From: Geminicoccaceae bacterium
Lineage (GTDB): Bacteria > Pseudomonadota > Alphaproteobacteria > Geminicoccales > Geminicoccaceae
Length of the DNA: 60,550 nucleotides
NCBI GenBank assembly: GCA_025062095.1
Contig: JANXAZ010000006.1
Location: forward strand, 53,016 to 113,565
Direction of reading: 5' to 3'
Under the pieces are notes generated by a model. That model saw only the letters and a list, made by a program, of their open reading frames with translations, ran no database searches and was not told the DNA's origin. The first letter of the stretch is position 1, and every line of letters begins with the position of its first letter. The position numbers were made by a program, and so were the translations under genes. This document shows positions 45,315 through 55,200 of the stretch, in pieces.

Positions 45315-46520
45315 TCAAGGAGCTTTCGCGTCGGCTCTCGTTCCCCTCACGGTCGCGATCGCGAGCAGGCTCGCCCCCGCGACCAGCAGGAAGACGAGCT
45401 CCGCCCGGCCGGCATCGACGAGAAAGCCGTACAGCGGAGGAGCGAAGAGCCCGCCCAGGTTGAAGCCGATCATCACGAAGCCGAAGACCCGGCCGGTGGC
45501 ACCGGCCGGGGTCACGGCCGCGACCAACATGTCGCGGGCGGGCGCGATCGTCCCGGCGGCGAAGCCGCTCGACAGGAAAAGGCCGAGAAGAAGCGGATAA
45601 GGCAGGGCGAGAAAGGCGACGGCGAGAGCCTGGGCGGCGACGAGGAGCGCGCAGACCCCGACGATGGTCGCGTGTCGGCGCGCGCGATCGGCGAGCCAGC
45701 CTCCGAACAGCACCCCGGCCGCGCTCGCGAAAAGAAAGACCGAGAGCGGAAAACTCGCCGCGAGGAGGTCGAGGCCGCGCAGACGTTCGAGCACGACGAC
45801 GGTGAAGCCGGTGATGCCGGCGTTGCTCGCAGCCAGAAGGAAGAAGAACCCGAGGGCGAGCAGGATCGGCCGGCTCGCGAGCAGCCGCGAATCGACCGCC
45901 GTGCGCGCGCGCCCGGGCCCGGCCTCGGCGGGAGCCGAGGCGCGCAGCGCCCGTGCGCCCGCGAGCACGAGGCCGAGCAGAAGGCCGAGACCGGCCGCGA
46001 TCGCCAGAGCCCAGCGCCAGCCGCAAGCCGTCGCGAGCGGCACGATCGCCGCAGGTGCTGCGGCGAAGCCGAGAAAGCCGCCGAAGGTGTGAACCGCGAA
46101 GGCGCGCGCCCGCCGTTCCCGGCCGACCCCGGCGGCGAGAAGCGCGTAGTCGGCGGGGTGGTAGACGGCGTTCCCGAGCCCCGCGAGGAGCACGCAGAGC
46201 AAAAGCGCGGGATAACTCGAGACGAGCGCGATCGCCCCGATGCCCGCGGCCATCGCGCAATGGCCGAGCACGAGGATCGGGCCCGCGCCCAGGCGATCGA
46301 CCAGGAACCCGAGCGGCGGCTGCGCCAGGATCGTGACCAGGTTCATGAGGGCGAGCGCGAAGCCGAGGGCCGCGACCCCCGCACCGAGCTCCGCCGCCAA
46401 CACCGGGAACAGCGGAGGCAAGATCAGGATGTAGAGGTGCGAAAAGAAATGCGCCGCTGAGACGAGCACGATCAGCGCGGTCTCTCGTCCGCGCGAGGCG
46501 GTCAGCGCGAGCGTCGCCAT
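45315..46520 (-). CDS. MFS transporter, fosmidomycin-resistance (Fsr) type
   Basis: The 401-residue inner-membrane protein has twelve predicted membrane segments. LVSAAHFFSHLYILILPPLFPVL opens the first, FLVDRLGAGPILVLG carries the major-facilitator loop, and GNAVYHPADYALLAAG is characteristic of Fsr-like exporters. The ligand is not known; relatives export fosmidomycin and other small molecules. It is read in the same direction as ald, 48 bases downstream of it, and could be the second gene of that unit. Confidence 0.88.
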   Translation of the reverse strand: MATLALTASRGRETALIVLVSAAHFFSHLYILILPPLFPVLAAELGAGVAALGFALALMNLVTILAQPPLGFLVDRLGAGPILVLGHCAMAAGIGAIALVSSYPALLLCVLLAGLGNAVYHPADYALLAAGVGRERRARAFAVHTFGGFLGFAAAPAAIVPLATACGWRWALAIAAGLGLLLGLVLAGARALRASAPAEAGPGRARTAVDSRLLASRPILLALGFFFLLAASNAGITGFTVVVLERLRGLDLLAASFPLSVFLFASAAGVLFGGWLADRARRHATIVGVCALLVAAQALAVAFLALPYPLLLGLFLSSGFAAGTIAPARDMLVAAVTPAGATGRVFGFVMIGFNLGGLFAPPLYGFLVDAGRAELVFLLVAGASLLAIATVRGTRADAKAP

Positions 46521-46568
46521 TCTGGCGTCCTTCGGGGTCGAGGCGACGCGCGCGCTCGAAGGGCGAAG

Positions 46569-47687
46569 TCAGGTCGGCAGGAAACGGGTACGCGGGGTGA
46601 AAGGCAATCCGAGATCGCGGGCCACCGCTTCGTACACCAGATGACCGGCGACGACGTTGAGGCCGTCGGCCAGGTGCGCGTCTTCTGCGCAAGCACGTTG
46701 CCAGCCCTTTTCGGCGAGCGCGAGCACGAAGGGCAAGGTGGCGTTGTTGAGGGCGGAGGTCGAGGTCCGCGGCACGGCACCGGGCATGTTCGTGACGCAA
46801 TAGTGGATCACGCCCTCCTCGACGTAGACGGGATCGGCGTGCGTGGTCGGGCGCGAGGTCTCCGCGCAGCCTCCCTGATCGATCGAGATGTCGACGAAGA
46901 CCGAGCCGCGACGCATGGCCCGGATCATCGACCGGGAGACGAGCTTGGGTGCCGCCGCACCGGGGATGAGAACCGCGCCGATGACCAGGTCCGCGGTGGT
47001 CACGTGGCGCTCGATCGCATCGACCGTCGAATATTCGGTATTGAGCATGGGCCCGAATTGCAGGTCGAGTTCGTAGAGGCGATCGAGCGAACGCTCGATC
47101 ACGTACACTTGCGCTTCGAGTCCCATGGCCATGCGGATCGCGTTCGTGCCCGCCACACCGCCGCCCAACACCACGACCTTGGCGGCGTGCACGCCGGGAA
47201 CGCCGCCCAAGAGGATCCCCGCTCCGCCCTGCATTTTTTCGAGATAATGCGCGCCCACTTGGACGCTCATCCGGCCCGCGACCTCGGACATAGGCGCGAG
47301 GAGCGGCAAGCGCCCGCGACGATCGGTGACGGTCTCGTAAGCGATCGCCACGCAGCCGGTGGCGAGAAGCGCTTCGGTGAGCCCCTTGTCGGCCGCCAGG
47401 TGCAGATAGGTGAAGAGCACCTGGCCCGAGCGCAGGAGCTTCCATTCTCGCGGTTGCGGCTCTTTGACCTTCACGATCAAATCCGCCCGTGCATAGACCT
47501 CTTCGGCCGTATCGACGACTTCCGCGCCCGCCCGGCGGTAAGCGGCGTCGTCCCAACCCGATCCCTCGCCCGCGCCGCTCTCCACCAGAACCCGGTGACC
47601 GTGGTGGACGAGCTCGCGCACACTCGACGGTACGAGACCGACCCGGTACTCGTGCGTCTTGATCTCCTTGGGCACGCCCACGAGCAT
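46569..47687 (-). CDS. ald: Alanine dehydrogenase
   Basis: Ald reversibly converts L-alanine to pyruvate and ammonium with NAD. The 372-residue protein starts [18 protein letters not shown]. It has the pyruvate-binding lysine in LIVKVKEPQ, a catalytic histidine in [10 protein letters not shown], the nucleotide-binding [13 protein letters not shown], and [20 protein letters not shown] near the end, all standard. The ATG at 47685-47687 has AGGGGG upstream. Its pyruvate could feed the dehydrogenase complex at 38875. Confidence 0.95.
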   Translation of the reverse strand: MLVGVPKEIKTHEYRVGLVPSSVRELVHHGHRVLVESGAGEGSGWDDAAYRRAGAEVVDTAEEVYARADLIVKVKEPQPREWKLLRSGQVLFTYLHLAADKGLTEALLATGCVAIAYETVTDRRGRLPLLAPMSEVAGRMSVQVGAHYLEKMQGGAGILLGGVPGVHAAKVVVLGGGVAGTNAIRMAMGLEAQVYVIERSLDRLYELDLQFGPMLNTEYSTVDAIERHVTTADLVIGAVLIPGAAAPKLVSRSMIRAMRRGSVFVDISIDQGGCAETSRPTTHADPVYVEEGVIHYCVTNMPGAVPRTSTSALNNATLPFVLALAEKGWQRACAEDAHLADGLNVVAGHLVYEAVARDLGLPFTPRTRFLPT

Positions 47688-47825
47688 CTCGACCCCCTGT
47701 CCGATCCGTCCGAAGAGGCAAGCTAACGGCCGCGCGCGATCGCGACCAGGGCGGCCCGGTTGCCGCCGCGCCCGCCGGAGCGATATCCTGCGGCGAGGGC
47801 TTCCCGATCCGGCCGTCGGGCTCCG

Positions 47826-48317
47826 ATGATCGCGCTGCGCGCCTCGTTCCTCGCATCCGCGCTCGCCGTGTCGGCGGCCGGCCCGGCGCACGCCGGACCG
47901 GCGGATGTCGCCGGTCGCTGGACGAGCTCCGGAAAAGAACCGATCGCCTTCGCCCTTCTCGTGCGCGGCTCGGGATTCGAGGTCCGGCTGGATCGCGCCG
48001 GTCGGCCCCTGTTCGCCGGCAGCTTCGTCCCCACCGATCGGCCCGGCGTGTTCGAGGCGGGGGCGAGCGGGCTCTTCGCCGTCCTCGGGCGCAAGCGCAA
48101 AGCGGCGAATCCCCTCGAAGGAGAAGAGCTCGTCTGGGGCCGCGCGATCCCCGCCGGCCTCGTCCTCTCGCGCCTGAGCATCGCGGACGGTCGACCGACG
48201 ATCCATCGGGCGCTCGTCGAGCGTCGGGGAGAACGCCTCGCGCTGCGCCTGGAACGATTGGAGGGCGAGAGCTTGCGAGCCGAAGCCGAAGTGTTGCTCG
48301 AACCGGTGCGGCCGTAA
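47826..48317 (+). CDS. Secreted protein of unknown function
   Basis: I do not recognise this 163-residue protein. It begins with a clear signal peptide (SFLASALAVSAAGPAHA) and is otherwise short beta-like segments without cysteines: GRWTSSGKEPIAFALLV, FEVRLDRAGRPLFAGSFVP. It could be a small lipocalin-like or chaperone-type periplasmic protein. It starts a run of closely spaced genes (one-base gap to the next), so it probably works with the following secreted protein and the TAXI-type receptor. The ATG at 47826 gives the signal peptide at the N-terminus. Confidence 0.65.
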   Translation: MIALRASFLASALAVSAAGPAHAGPADVAGRWTSSGKEPIAFALLVRGSGFEVRLDRAGRPLFAGSFVPTDRPGVFEAGASGLFAVLGRKRKAANPLEGEELVWGRAIPAGLVLSRLSIADGRPTIHRALVERRGERLALRLERLEGESLRAEAEVLLEPVRP

Positions 48318-48318
48318 C

Positions 48319-48879
48319 GTGCGAAGGCGGACCTGCCTCGCGCTCGTCGCGCTTCCGATCGTCGCTTTCGCCTCGGCGCGCGCGGCCGAAAGCCCTCTGC
48401 AGCGTGTGTTCGGAACCTGGGTCGGTAGCGCCGAGCTCTTCGACGAGACCGGTGCGCTCCTCGAACAGCGCGATCTCGATCTCCTCGTCGAACCCTTCCG
48501 GCGCTCGGGGTTCCGGTTGCGCACGATCAGCGTCACGCTGGTCGGCGGTCGGCGCGACCGACCGGGCGTGGTGCGCCGCGAGACCGAGGTCGCCTTCGTG
48601 CCGGCGGGCGACCGCCCTTATTTCGTCGAGGAACGGGGCTCGAATCCTTTTCGCGAACGCGAGGAGCTCCAGGCCATGGCCGGCGATCCGGTCCGTTGGG
48701 CGGTCGTGGACGACCAAGGACTGCACCTTTACGCTTTCGTCCTGCTTGAGGACGGTCGCTTCGAACTGCAGGTCACGCATCGACGTCCGACCCCCGAGGG
48801 GCTTGAGCTCGACTTCGTCCGCATCCGCGACGGACGCGTGGTCCGTCGCGCGCGCGGTCGACTGATCCGGGTCGACTGA
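48319..48879 (+). CDS. Secreted protein of unknown function
   Basis: This 186-residue precursor has a signal peptide (LALVALPIVAFASARAA) and a mature part with regular alternating strands: GTWVGSAELFDETGALL, GFRLRTISVTLVGG, GLHLYAFVLLEDGRFELQV. The pattern suggests a small beta-barrel such as a lipocalin, but no family is recognised. GTG start one base after the previous stop; its TGA shares an A with the ATG of the TAXI gene, so these are coupled. Confidence 0.65.
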   Translation: MRRRTCLALVALPIVAFASARAAESPLQRVFGTWVGSAELFDETGALLEQRDLDLLVEPFRRSGFRLRTISVTLVGGRRDRPGVVRRETEVAFVPAGDRPYFVEERGSNPFREREELQAMAGDPVRWAVVDDQGLHLYAFVLLEDGRFELQVTHRRPTPEGLELDFVRIRDGRVVRRARGRLIRVD

Positions 48880-49910
48880 TGCCCGCTGCGCTCGGCCCCA
48901 CACGGCGCCTGCTCGTCGAAGGAGCCTTCGCCGCGCTCGCGTCGTTGCCACTGGCGATCCCGGCGCGAGCCCGGGACAGCCGTTTCTTCCGCATCGCGAC
49001 CGGGCCTGTGGGTTCGAGCACCTTCGCGCTCGGCACCCTTCTCGCCGAAGCCGTCTCCCGGCCTCCGGGGTCCCCGCCGTGCGAGCTCGGCGGTCCCTGC
49101 GGCGTCCCGGGCCTGGTCGCGCTCGCTCAATCCTCCGCCGGCTCGCTCGCCAACCTCGAGCTCTTGGGAAGCGGTCGTGTCGAAAGCGCGCTCGTGCTCG
49201 CGGACCACGCGCGAAACGCCCAGCTCGGTGTCTTCGAGAACGCTCTTCCGGCTCTGCGCGGACGACTGCGCGCGATCGCGGTGCTTCTGCCCGCCGCGCT
49301 GCACCTCGTCGTTCGCGCCGACCTTCCGATCGACGACCTCGCCGGTCTCCTCGGGCGTCGGCTCGGCCTCGAGGAAGCCGGTGCGGGCACGCTCGGTCTC
49401 GCGCGGCTGCTCTTCGAAGCCCGTGATCTCGACGACGAGGGCTTCGAGTTCGCCTTCGTGCCCCGGGCCGCAGCGGTGGACGGCATCGCCGAAGGCCGCC
49501 TCGATGCGCTTTTGCTCGTCGGTCCCTGGCCGGTCCCGGCGGTCGAAGAGCTCGTCGCGAGCGGCCGCGGCCGCCTGCTTCCGCTTTCCGGCGAATGGTC
49601 GGAGCGCCTGCTCGCGCGCCATTCCTGGCTCGTGCGGCAGGAGATCCCCGCCGAGACCTATTCCGGCCAGCCGGCGATCGAGACCCTGGGTGTTCCGCTC
49701 GTCTGGATCGTCGTCGAGGATCTCGACGAGGAGCTCGCCTACGGTCTGACCGCGGCGCTGTGGCGCCGCGAGAGCCTCGCGCGACTGCGGACCGGCTTCG
49801 CGGGAGGAGAAACGCTCGGGCCCGAACGTGCGCTCGAGGGTCTGTCGGTTCCGCTCCACCCGGGAGCCGAGCGCTGGTACCGCGAACAGGGGCTGTTCCG
49901 TGATCCCTGA
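48879..49910 (+). CDS. TAXI-family TRAP-type periplasmic solute-binding protein
   Basis: The 343-residue precursor has a signal sequence (AFAALASLPLAIPARA) and then FFRIATGPVGSSTFALGTLLAEAVSRPPG, the recognisable start of TAXI receptors. Later segments LAQSSAGSLANLELL, LLGRRLGLEEAGAGTL and LDALLLVGPWPVPAVEELV fit the family. TAXI proteins normally deliver ligands to a fused TRAP permease, and none is in this window. Instead it overlaps an ABC ATPase by 11 bases. A receptor for an unusual partner, or an orphan, is possible. Confidence 0.8.
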   Translation: MPAALGPTRRLLVEGAFAALASLPLAIPARARDSRFFRIATGPVGSSTFALGTLLAEAVSRPPGSPPCELGGPCGVPGLVALAQSSAGSLANLELLGSGRVESALVLADHARNAQLGVFENALPALRGRLRAIAVLLPAALHLVVRADLPIDDLAGLLGRRLGLEEAGAGTLGLARLLFEARDLDDEGFEFAFVPRAAAVDGIAEGRLDALLLVGPWPVPAVEELVASGRGRLLPLSGEWSERLLARHSWLVRQEIPAETYSGQPAIETLGVPLVWIVVEDLDEELAYGLTAALWRRESLARLRTGFAGGETLGPERALEGLSVPLHPGAERWYREQGLFRDP

Positions 49911-50685
49911 GCTCGCCCGGCCGCCGCGTTCCGAGCCGGCGTTCGCTTCGCCGCTCGCGATCGAAGTGTCCGGCCTCGAGAAGCGATTCGGCGGGGTCGT
50001 CGCCGTGGGCGGTCTCGATTTCGCCGTCCCGGCCGGGCGCACGGTGGCGCTGTTGGGTCCCAACGGGGCGGGCAAGACGACGACGATCGCCATGCTCTTG
50101 GGCCTGCTCGAGCCCGATGCCGGCACCATTCGCTTGCTCGGTGCGGAGATGCCGCGTGCGCGCTACGCCGTGCTGCCGCGCATGAACTTCTCGAGCCCCT
50201 ACCTCGATCTGCCCTTGCGGCTCACGGTGCGCCAGAACCTTCTCGTCTACGCCGACCTCTACGGTCTCGACGATCCGCGCGGTCGGATCGCGGAGCTCGC
50301 GGCCATGCTCGACCTCCGAGACCTCCTCGACCGGCCCACGGGCAAGCTCTCCGCCGGGCAGAAGACCCGGGTCCATCTCGCCAAAGCGCTCATCAACGAG
50401 CCCGAGCTCCTGCTCCTCGACGAGCCCACGGCCTCGCTCGACCCGGACAGCGCCGATCGCCTCCGCGGCCATCTCGAGCGCTGGCAGACCGCGCGCAAAG
50501 CGACGATCCTCCTCGCCTCGCACAACATGGGCGAAGTCGAGCGCCTCGCGGACGAGGTGCTGCTGATGAAAAACGGTCGCCTCGTCGACCGCGGCTCGCC
50601 GCACGAGCTCCTCGCCCGCTACGGCCGGCGCACGCTCGAAGAGGTCTTCCTCGACGTCGCGCGCGACCGCCACGGAGCGCGCTAG
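49900..50685 (+). CDS. ABC transporter ATP-binding protein
   Basis: The 261-residue ATPase shows Walker A (GPNGAGKTTT), a Q-loop region, the signature LSAGQKTRVHLAKAL, Walker B (LLLLDEPTASLDPDS) and the H-loop (LLASHNMGEVE). The sequence is of the ABC-2 drug, polysaccharide or Nod-factor exporter type, and the C-terminal YGRRTLEEVFLDVAR is typical of it. The likely membrane partner is the permease at 55432, which lies beyond an RND adaptor and pump. The GTG at 49900 overlaps the preceding gene by 11 bases. Confidence 0.88.
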   Translation: MIPELARPPRSEPAFASPLAIEVSGLEKRFGGVVAVGGLDFAVPAGRTVALLGPNGAGKTTTIAMLLGLLEPDAGTIRLLGAEMPRARYAVLPRMNFSSPYLDLPLRLTVRQNLLVYADLYGLDDPRGRIAELAAMLDLRDLLDRPTGKLSAGQKTRVHLAKALINEPELLLLDEPTASLDPDSADRLRGHLERWQTARKATILLASHNMGEVERLADEVLLMKNGRLVDRGSPHELLARYGRRTLEEVFLDVARDRHGAR

Positions 50686-51152
50686 CGCCGACCCCGCCCG
50701 CGCACGGGATCGACACCGGCGCTGCGCCGCGGAAAGGGCGAACCTCGATCGAGTCCGTTGTCGGCGGGACCGGGCCGCGCCCTTTCCCCGCCGCGACCGA
50801 GGCATCCGCGCCGCGGGAGCGTCTCGCCGGTCGGAGCGGCGAGCGAACGCTCGGCGAGCTCGGTGACCGACCTCGCTCCGTCACCCGACGCGCGCCTCGA
50901 GACTCACCGTGTTCGCCACTCGGGTGCCTCGCGGCGTTCACGGCTCGTGCCGTTCGCGCGTTCTCCCTTCGGGCTCGACCGCTCCGGTCTCGGTCCGCCG
51001 CGGTCGAGGAAGCTCGGGCCCGACCGAGCCGAGAGGGCGCGCGCCTCCGGGGCGGTGCGTTTTTCGAACTCATATTCTCGCTGCGTCCGGGTGGTCGATC
51101 CGGTCCGCCGCCGCGTACAATGTGCGGGGTCGTCGGACCCTTCGGAAAAGGG
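50686..51152. other. 467-base gap between the ABC ATPase and the RND adaptor
   Basis: No frame here has protein-like composition. The one possible signal is a TACAAT at 51116-51121, a good -10 box, with only a weak -35 (TGGTCG, 51092-51097) at 18 bases. It would start transcription some 25 bases before the adaptor ATG at 51153. If real, the RND genes have their own promoter and are not simply co-transcribed with the ATPase. Confidence 0.35.
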
Positions 51153-52262
51153 ATGCGCCGTTCGCTTCTCGTCGCTTTCGCGCTTTCCGCGGCGCTCGCT
51201 TCGTGGTTCGCCTCGCGGCCGCTTTCCGAGCTGCTCGGCCTCGAGCGCCGCGACGTTTCGCCGCCCGACGCGCTCGTCGAACCCCCGCGCGCGCGTCCGC
51301 TCACGCCCGTGCGGGTGACCGAGAGCCTCGCCCGGCCGACGGCTCCGGAGCTGCTGTTGTCGGGCGTGACCGAACCGGCGCGGACGGTGATCCTCCGGGC
51401 CGAACTCTCCGGTCGCGTCCTCGAGACCCCGGTCGCGCAAGGTGCGCGCGTCGAAGCCGGTGCTCCGATCGTCCGTCTCGATCCGCGCGAGCGGCCCGAG
51501 CGGGTGCGCGAGCTCGAGGCCCGCTTGGCCCAACGCGAGCTCGAGTTCGAGGCGGCGAGCCGGCTGGGCGCGCGCGGCTTCCAGGCGGAAACGCGGGTCG
51601 CCGAGGCGCGCGCGGCGCTCGAGGAAGCCCGAGCCCGGCTGAAGGAAGCCCGCGCCGAACTCGAGCGCAGCGTCGTCCGCGCGCCCTTCGCCGGCCGGCT
51701 CGAGCGGCGCCTGGTGGAGGTCGGTGACTTCGTCGAGGTCGGGCGGGAGGTCGCGGTGCTCGTCGAGCCGCGACCGTTCCTGATCGTGGCCCGCGCTCCG
51801 GAGAGCCGGGTGCACGAGCTCGCCGCTGGCCTTTCGGGCTCCGCGAGGCTGGCCGACGGGCGCGTGCTCGAAGGGCGGCTGCGCTTCGTGGCGCGCCGGG
51901 CCGAAGACGCCACCCGCACCTTCCGCGTCGAGCTCGAGATCCCCGATCCGCCCGAGGACCTCGCCGCCGGCGTGACCGCACGCTTGGCGATCCGGCTGCC
52001 GGAGGTGCCGGCGCATCGCTTGCCGGCGAGCGCGCTCGTGCTCGACGATGCCGGACGTATCGGGGTGCGGCTCGTCGACGAGGAAGACCGGGTGCGCTTC
52101 GCTCCGGTCGTCGTCCTGCGTGCCGAAGGCGGGATGTTGTGGCTATCGGGCCTGCCCGAGCGGGCGCGCGTCATCACCACGGGCCAGGGCTTCGTGGGCG
52201 AGGGCGAGCGCGTGCTCGTGCGCCCCGAACCTCCCGCGCGCACGGACGGATCGGCGGCGTGA
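51153..52262 (+). CDS. RND efflux periplasmic adaptor subunit (membrane fusion protein)
   Basis: The 369-residue adaptor links an RND pump to an outer-membrane channel. It has an N-terminal membrane anchor (LLVAFALSAALASWFA), a lipoyl-like half (ILRAELSGRVLETPVAQGARVEAG), an alpha-helical hairpin rich in Arg and Glu (about residues 108-170), and the returning half VVRAPFAGRLERRLVEVGDFVEVG. A beta-barrel domain follows. The ATG at 51153 is preferred over one at 51120, which would overlap the putative -10 box. It overlaps the pump gene by four bases. Confidence 0.87.
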   Translation: MRRSLLVAFALSAALASWFASRPLSELLGLERRDVSPPDALVEPPRARPLTPVRVTESLARPTAPELLLSGVTEPARTVILRAELSGRVLETPVAQGARVEAGAPIVRLDPRERPERVRELEARLAQRELEFEAASRLGARGFQAETRVAEARAALEEARARLKEARAELERSVVRAPFAGRLERRLVEVGDFVEVGREVAVLVEPRPFLIVARAPESRVHELAAGLSGSARLADGRVLEGRLRFVARRAEDATRTFRVELEIPDPPEDLAAGVTARLAIRLPEVPAHRLPASALVLDDAGRIGVRLVDEEDRVRFAPVVVLRAEGGMLWLSGLPERARVITTGQGFVGEGERVLVRPEPPARTDGSAA

Positions 52263-55200
52263 AGCGGATCATCGAAGCGGCTTTCGCCCGCCCGCGCACG
52301 GTGGTGGCGGCGCTGCTGCTGCTCGTCCTGTGGGGCGCGATGGTCGCGATCGAGATCCCCAAAGAGGCGGAACCCGACGTTCAGCTGCCCATCGTCTACG
52401 TCTCGGTGCGTCTCGAGGGCATCGCGCCCGAAGACGCCGAGCGCTTGCTCGTCAAACCTCTCGAGCGCGAGTTCAAGAGCCTCGAGGGACTCGAGCGGAT
52501 GCGCGCGATCGCCGCCGAAGGTCACGCCTCGCTCGTTCTCACCTTCGAAGCCGAGGTCGACATCGAGCGGGCGCTGCGCGAGGTGCGCGAGCGCACCGAT
52601 CGGGCCAAGGCCGAACTGCCGCCCGAGGCCGAGGAGCCCGAGGTCGACGAGGTCAACCTCTCGCTCTTCCCGGTGCTCGTGGTGACGCTCTCGGGAGACG
52701 TGCCCGAGCGCACGCTGTTGCGCCTCGCCCGCGAACTCGAAGACCGCATCGAGCAGTTGCCCGAAGTGCTCGACGTGGTGATCGCCGGCGAGCGCGAAGA
52801 ACGCGTCGAGATCCTGATCCATCCCGAAAAAATCGAGGGCTACGGGTTGCGCGTCGACGAGGTCCTCTCGCTCGTGCGCCGCAACAATCAGCTCATCGCC
52901 GCCGGATCGTGGGACGTCGGCAAAGGCCGCTTCGCCGTCGAGGTCCCGGGTCTCGTGGAAGATCTCGCCGACCTCCGCGCGATGCCGATCAAGGTCGAAG
53001 CCGGAACCGTGGTGGCGTTGGGCGACATCGCCACCATCCGACGCACCTTCACCGATCCCGAGGGGTTCGCCCGGGTCGACGGCAAGCCCGCGATCGCGCT
53101 CGAGGTGAAAAAGCGGATCGGCCGCAACATCCTCGCCACCACCGAGGCGGTGCGCGCGGTGGTCGAAGCGCAGAGGAAGTCTTGGCCTCCCGGCATCGAA
53201 GTCGGTTATTCGCAGGACAAGTCGCGCGTCATCGCGACGATGCTCGACGATCTCGGCAACAACGTGATCACCGCGGTGATCCTGACGATGATCGTCACCG
53301 TCGCGGCGCTCGGCGTGCGCTCCTCGATGCTCGTGGGGCTCGCCGTCCCGGTGGCCTTCCTCGCGAGCTTCGTCGTGCTCCAGGCGATGGGGCTCACGCT
53401 CAACATCGTGGTCCTGTTCTCGTTGATCCTCGCGGTGGGCATGCTCGTCGACGGGGCCACGGTCGTCGTCGAATACGCGGATCGCAAGATGGCCGAGGGG
53501 CTTTCGCCCCGAGAAGCCTTTCGTCGGGCGGCGCAGCGTATGGCTTGGCCGGTGATCTCCTCCACCGCCACCGTCCTCGCGGCGTTCCTCCCCCTTCTCT
53601 TCTGGCCGGGGATCATCGGCGAGTTCATGCGCTATCTACCGATCACGCTCGTCGCCACCCTCGGCGCCGCGCTTCTCATGGCGCTCGTCTTCGTGCCCGT
53701 GATCGGCTCGTTTCTCGGCCGACCGCCCGGAGAAGATCTCGCCGCCAAGCGCAACGTCGCCGCCACCGAGAGCGGAGACCTCGACAGCGTGGGCGGCGTG
53801 ATCGGGCTCTACGTGCGGCTGATGCGCTTCGCGCTCGCCCGACCGCTCGCTCTCGTCGGGCTCGCCGCGCTCGTTCTCGTCGCGAGCTGGTGGGCCTACG
53901 CGAGCTTCGGCCGCGGGGTCGAGCTCTTTCCCGAGGTCGAACCCGACCGGGCGCAGATCATGGTGCACGCGCGCGGCGATCTCTCGATCTTCGAGCGCGA
54001 CCGTCTCGTCCGCGAGGTGGAGGCGCGCGTCCTCGGGACCCCGGGGGTCGAACGGGTCTACGCGCGCACGGCGCTCGATTGGCGCGGGGGCGAACAGGTC
54101 GACGAGGACGTGATCGGCATCCTCCTTCTCGAACTCGCCGACTGGCGCAGCCGGCGCCCGGCGCGCGAGATCGTCGCCGAGCTGCGCGAGCGCGTGCGCG
54201 ACCTCGCGGGCATCCGGGTGGAGGTGCGCACCCCGCGCGCCGGCCCGCCCGTGGGCAAGCCCGTGCAGCTCGAGCTCGCGAGCCGCGATCCGGAACGGCT
54301 GGCGGCGGCCACGGCGGCGGCCCGCGCCGCCTTCGAACGGCAAGCCGGCCTGATCGAGATCGGCGACAGCCGGCCGGTGCCGAGCATCCAGTGGCGGATC
54401 GAGGTCGATCGCGAATTGGCGGCGCGGCTCGGCGCGGATGTCGCCACGATCGGCTCGACCGTGCGGCTCGTCACCAACGGGCTCGTCATCGCGACATACC
54501 GCCCCGACGACACCGACCGCGAGGTCGACATCGTGGCCCGCTATCCCGCGGAGATGCGCGGGCTCGACGAGCTCGACCGGCTCGTCGTCGTGACACCGGC
54601 GGGCCCCGTCCCCATCGGTCACATGGTCAGCCGCGAGCCCGCCCCGCGGGTGGCCGAGATCGAGCGCGTCGACGGCGAGCGCGCCTTCACCGTGGCGGCC
54701 GACGTCCAACCGGGCGTGTTGGCCGATACGGTGGTGGGCGAGCTCGCGCGTTGGCTCGCGCGCGAGGGCGACCCCGCGGTCCGCTACCGCTTCAAAGGCG
54801 AAGAGGAAGAGCAGGCCAAAGCTTCCGCTTTTTTGGGCCGTGCCTTCGTGATCGCGCTCTTTCTGATCGCTATCATTCTCCTCACCCAGTTCGACAGCGT
54901 CTACCAGACGCTTCTCATTTTGTCGGCGGTTCTGTTCTCGACCGTGGGCGTGCTCTTGGGTCTGCTCGTCGTCGATCAGCCGTTCGGGATCATCATGAGC
55001 GGCATCGGCGTGATCGCGCTCGCCGGCATCGTCGTCTCCAACAACATCGTCCTGATCGACACCTACAACGAGCTGCGCGGGCGCGGTCTGCCCGTGGAGG
55101 AGGCGATCCTGCGCACCGGTGCCCAGCGTCTGCGGCCGGTGCTCCTCACGACCTTCAACGGCGTGCTCGGGCTCTTGCCGCTGGTCTTCAAACTCAACGT

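Noticed and set aside
45130-50805. A 1,891-codon open frame on the minus strand
   Set aside because: It runs antisense through the EF-G paralogue's end, ald, the secreted proteins, the TAXI protein and the ABC ATPase, all of which are clearly coding. Its only protein-like parts are those of the true minus-strand genes in other frames. Long stop-free shadows are expected at this GC content.
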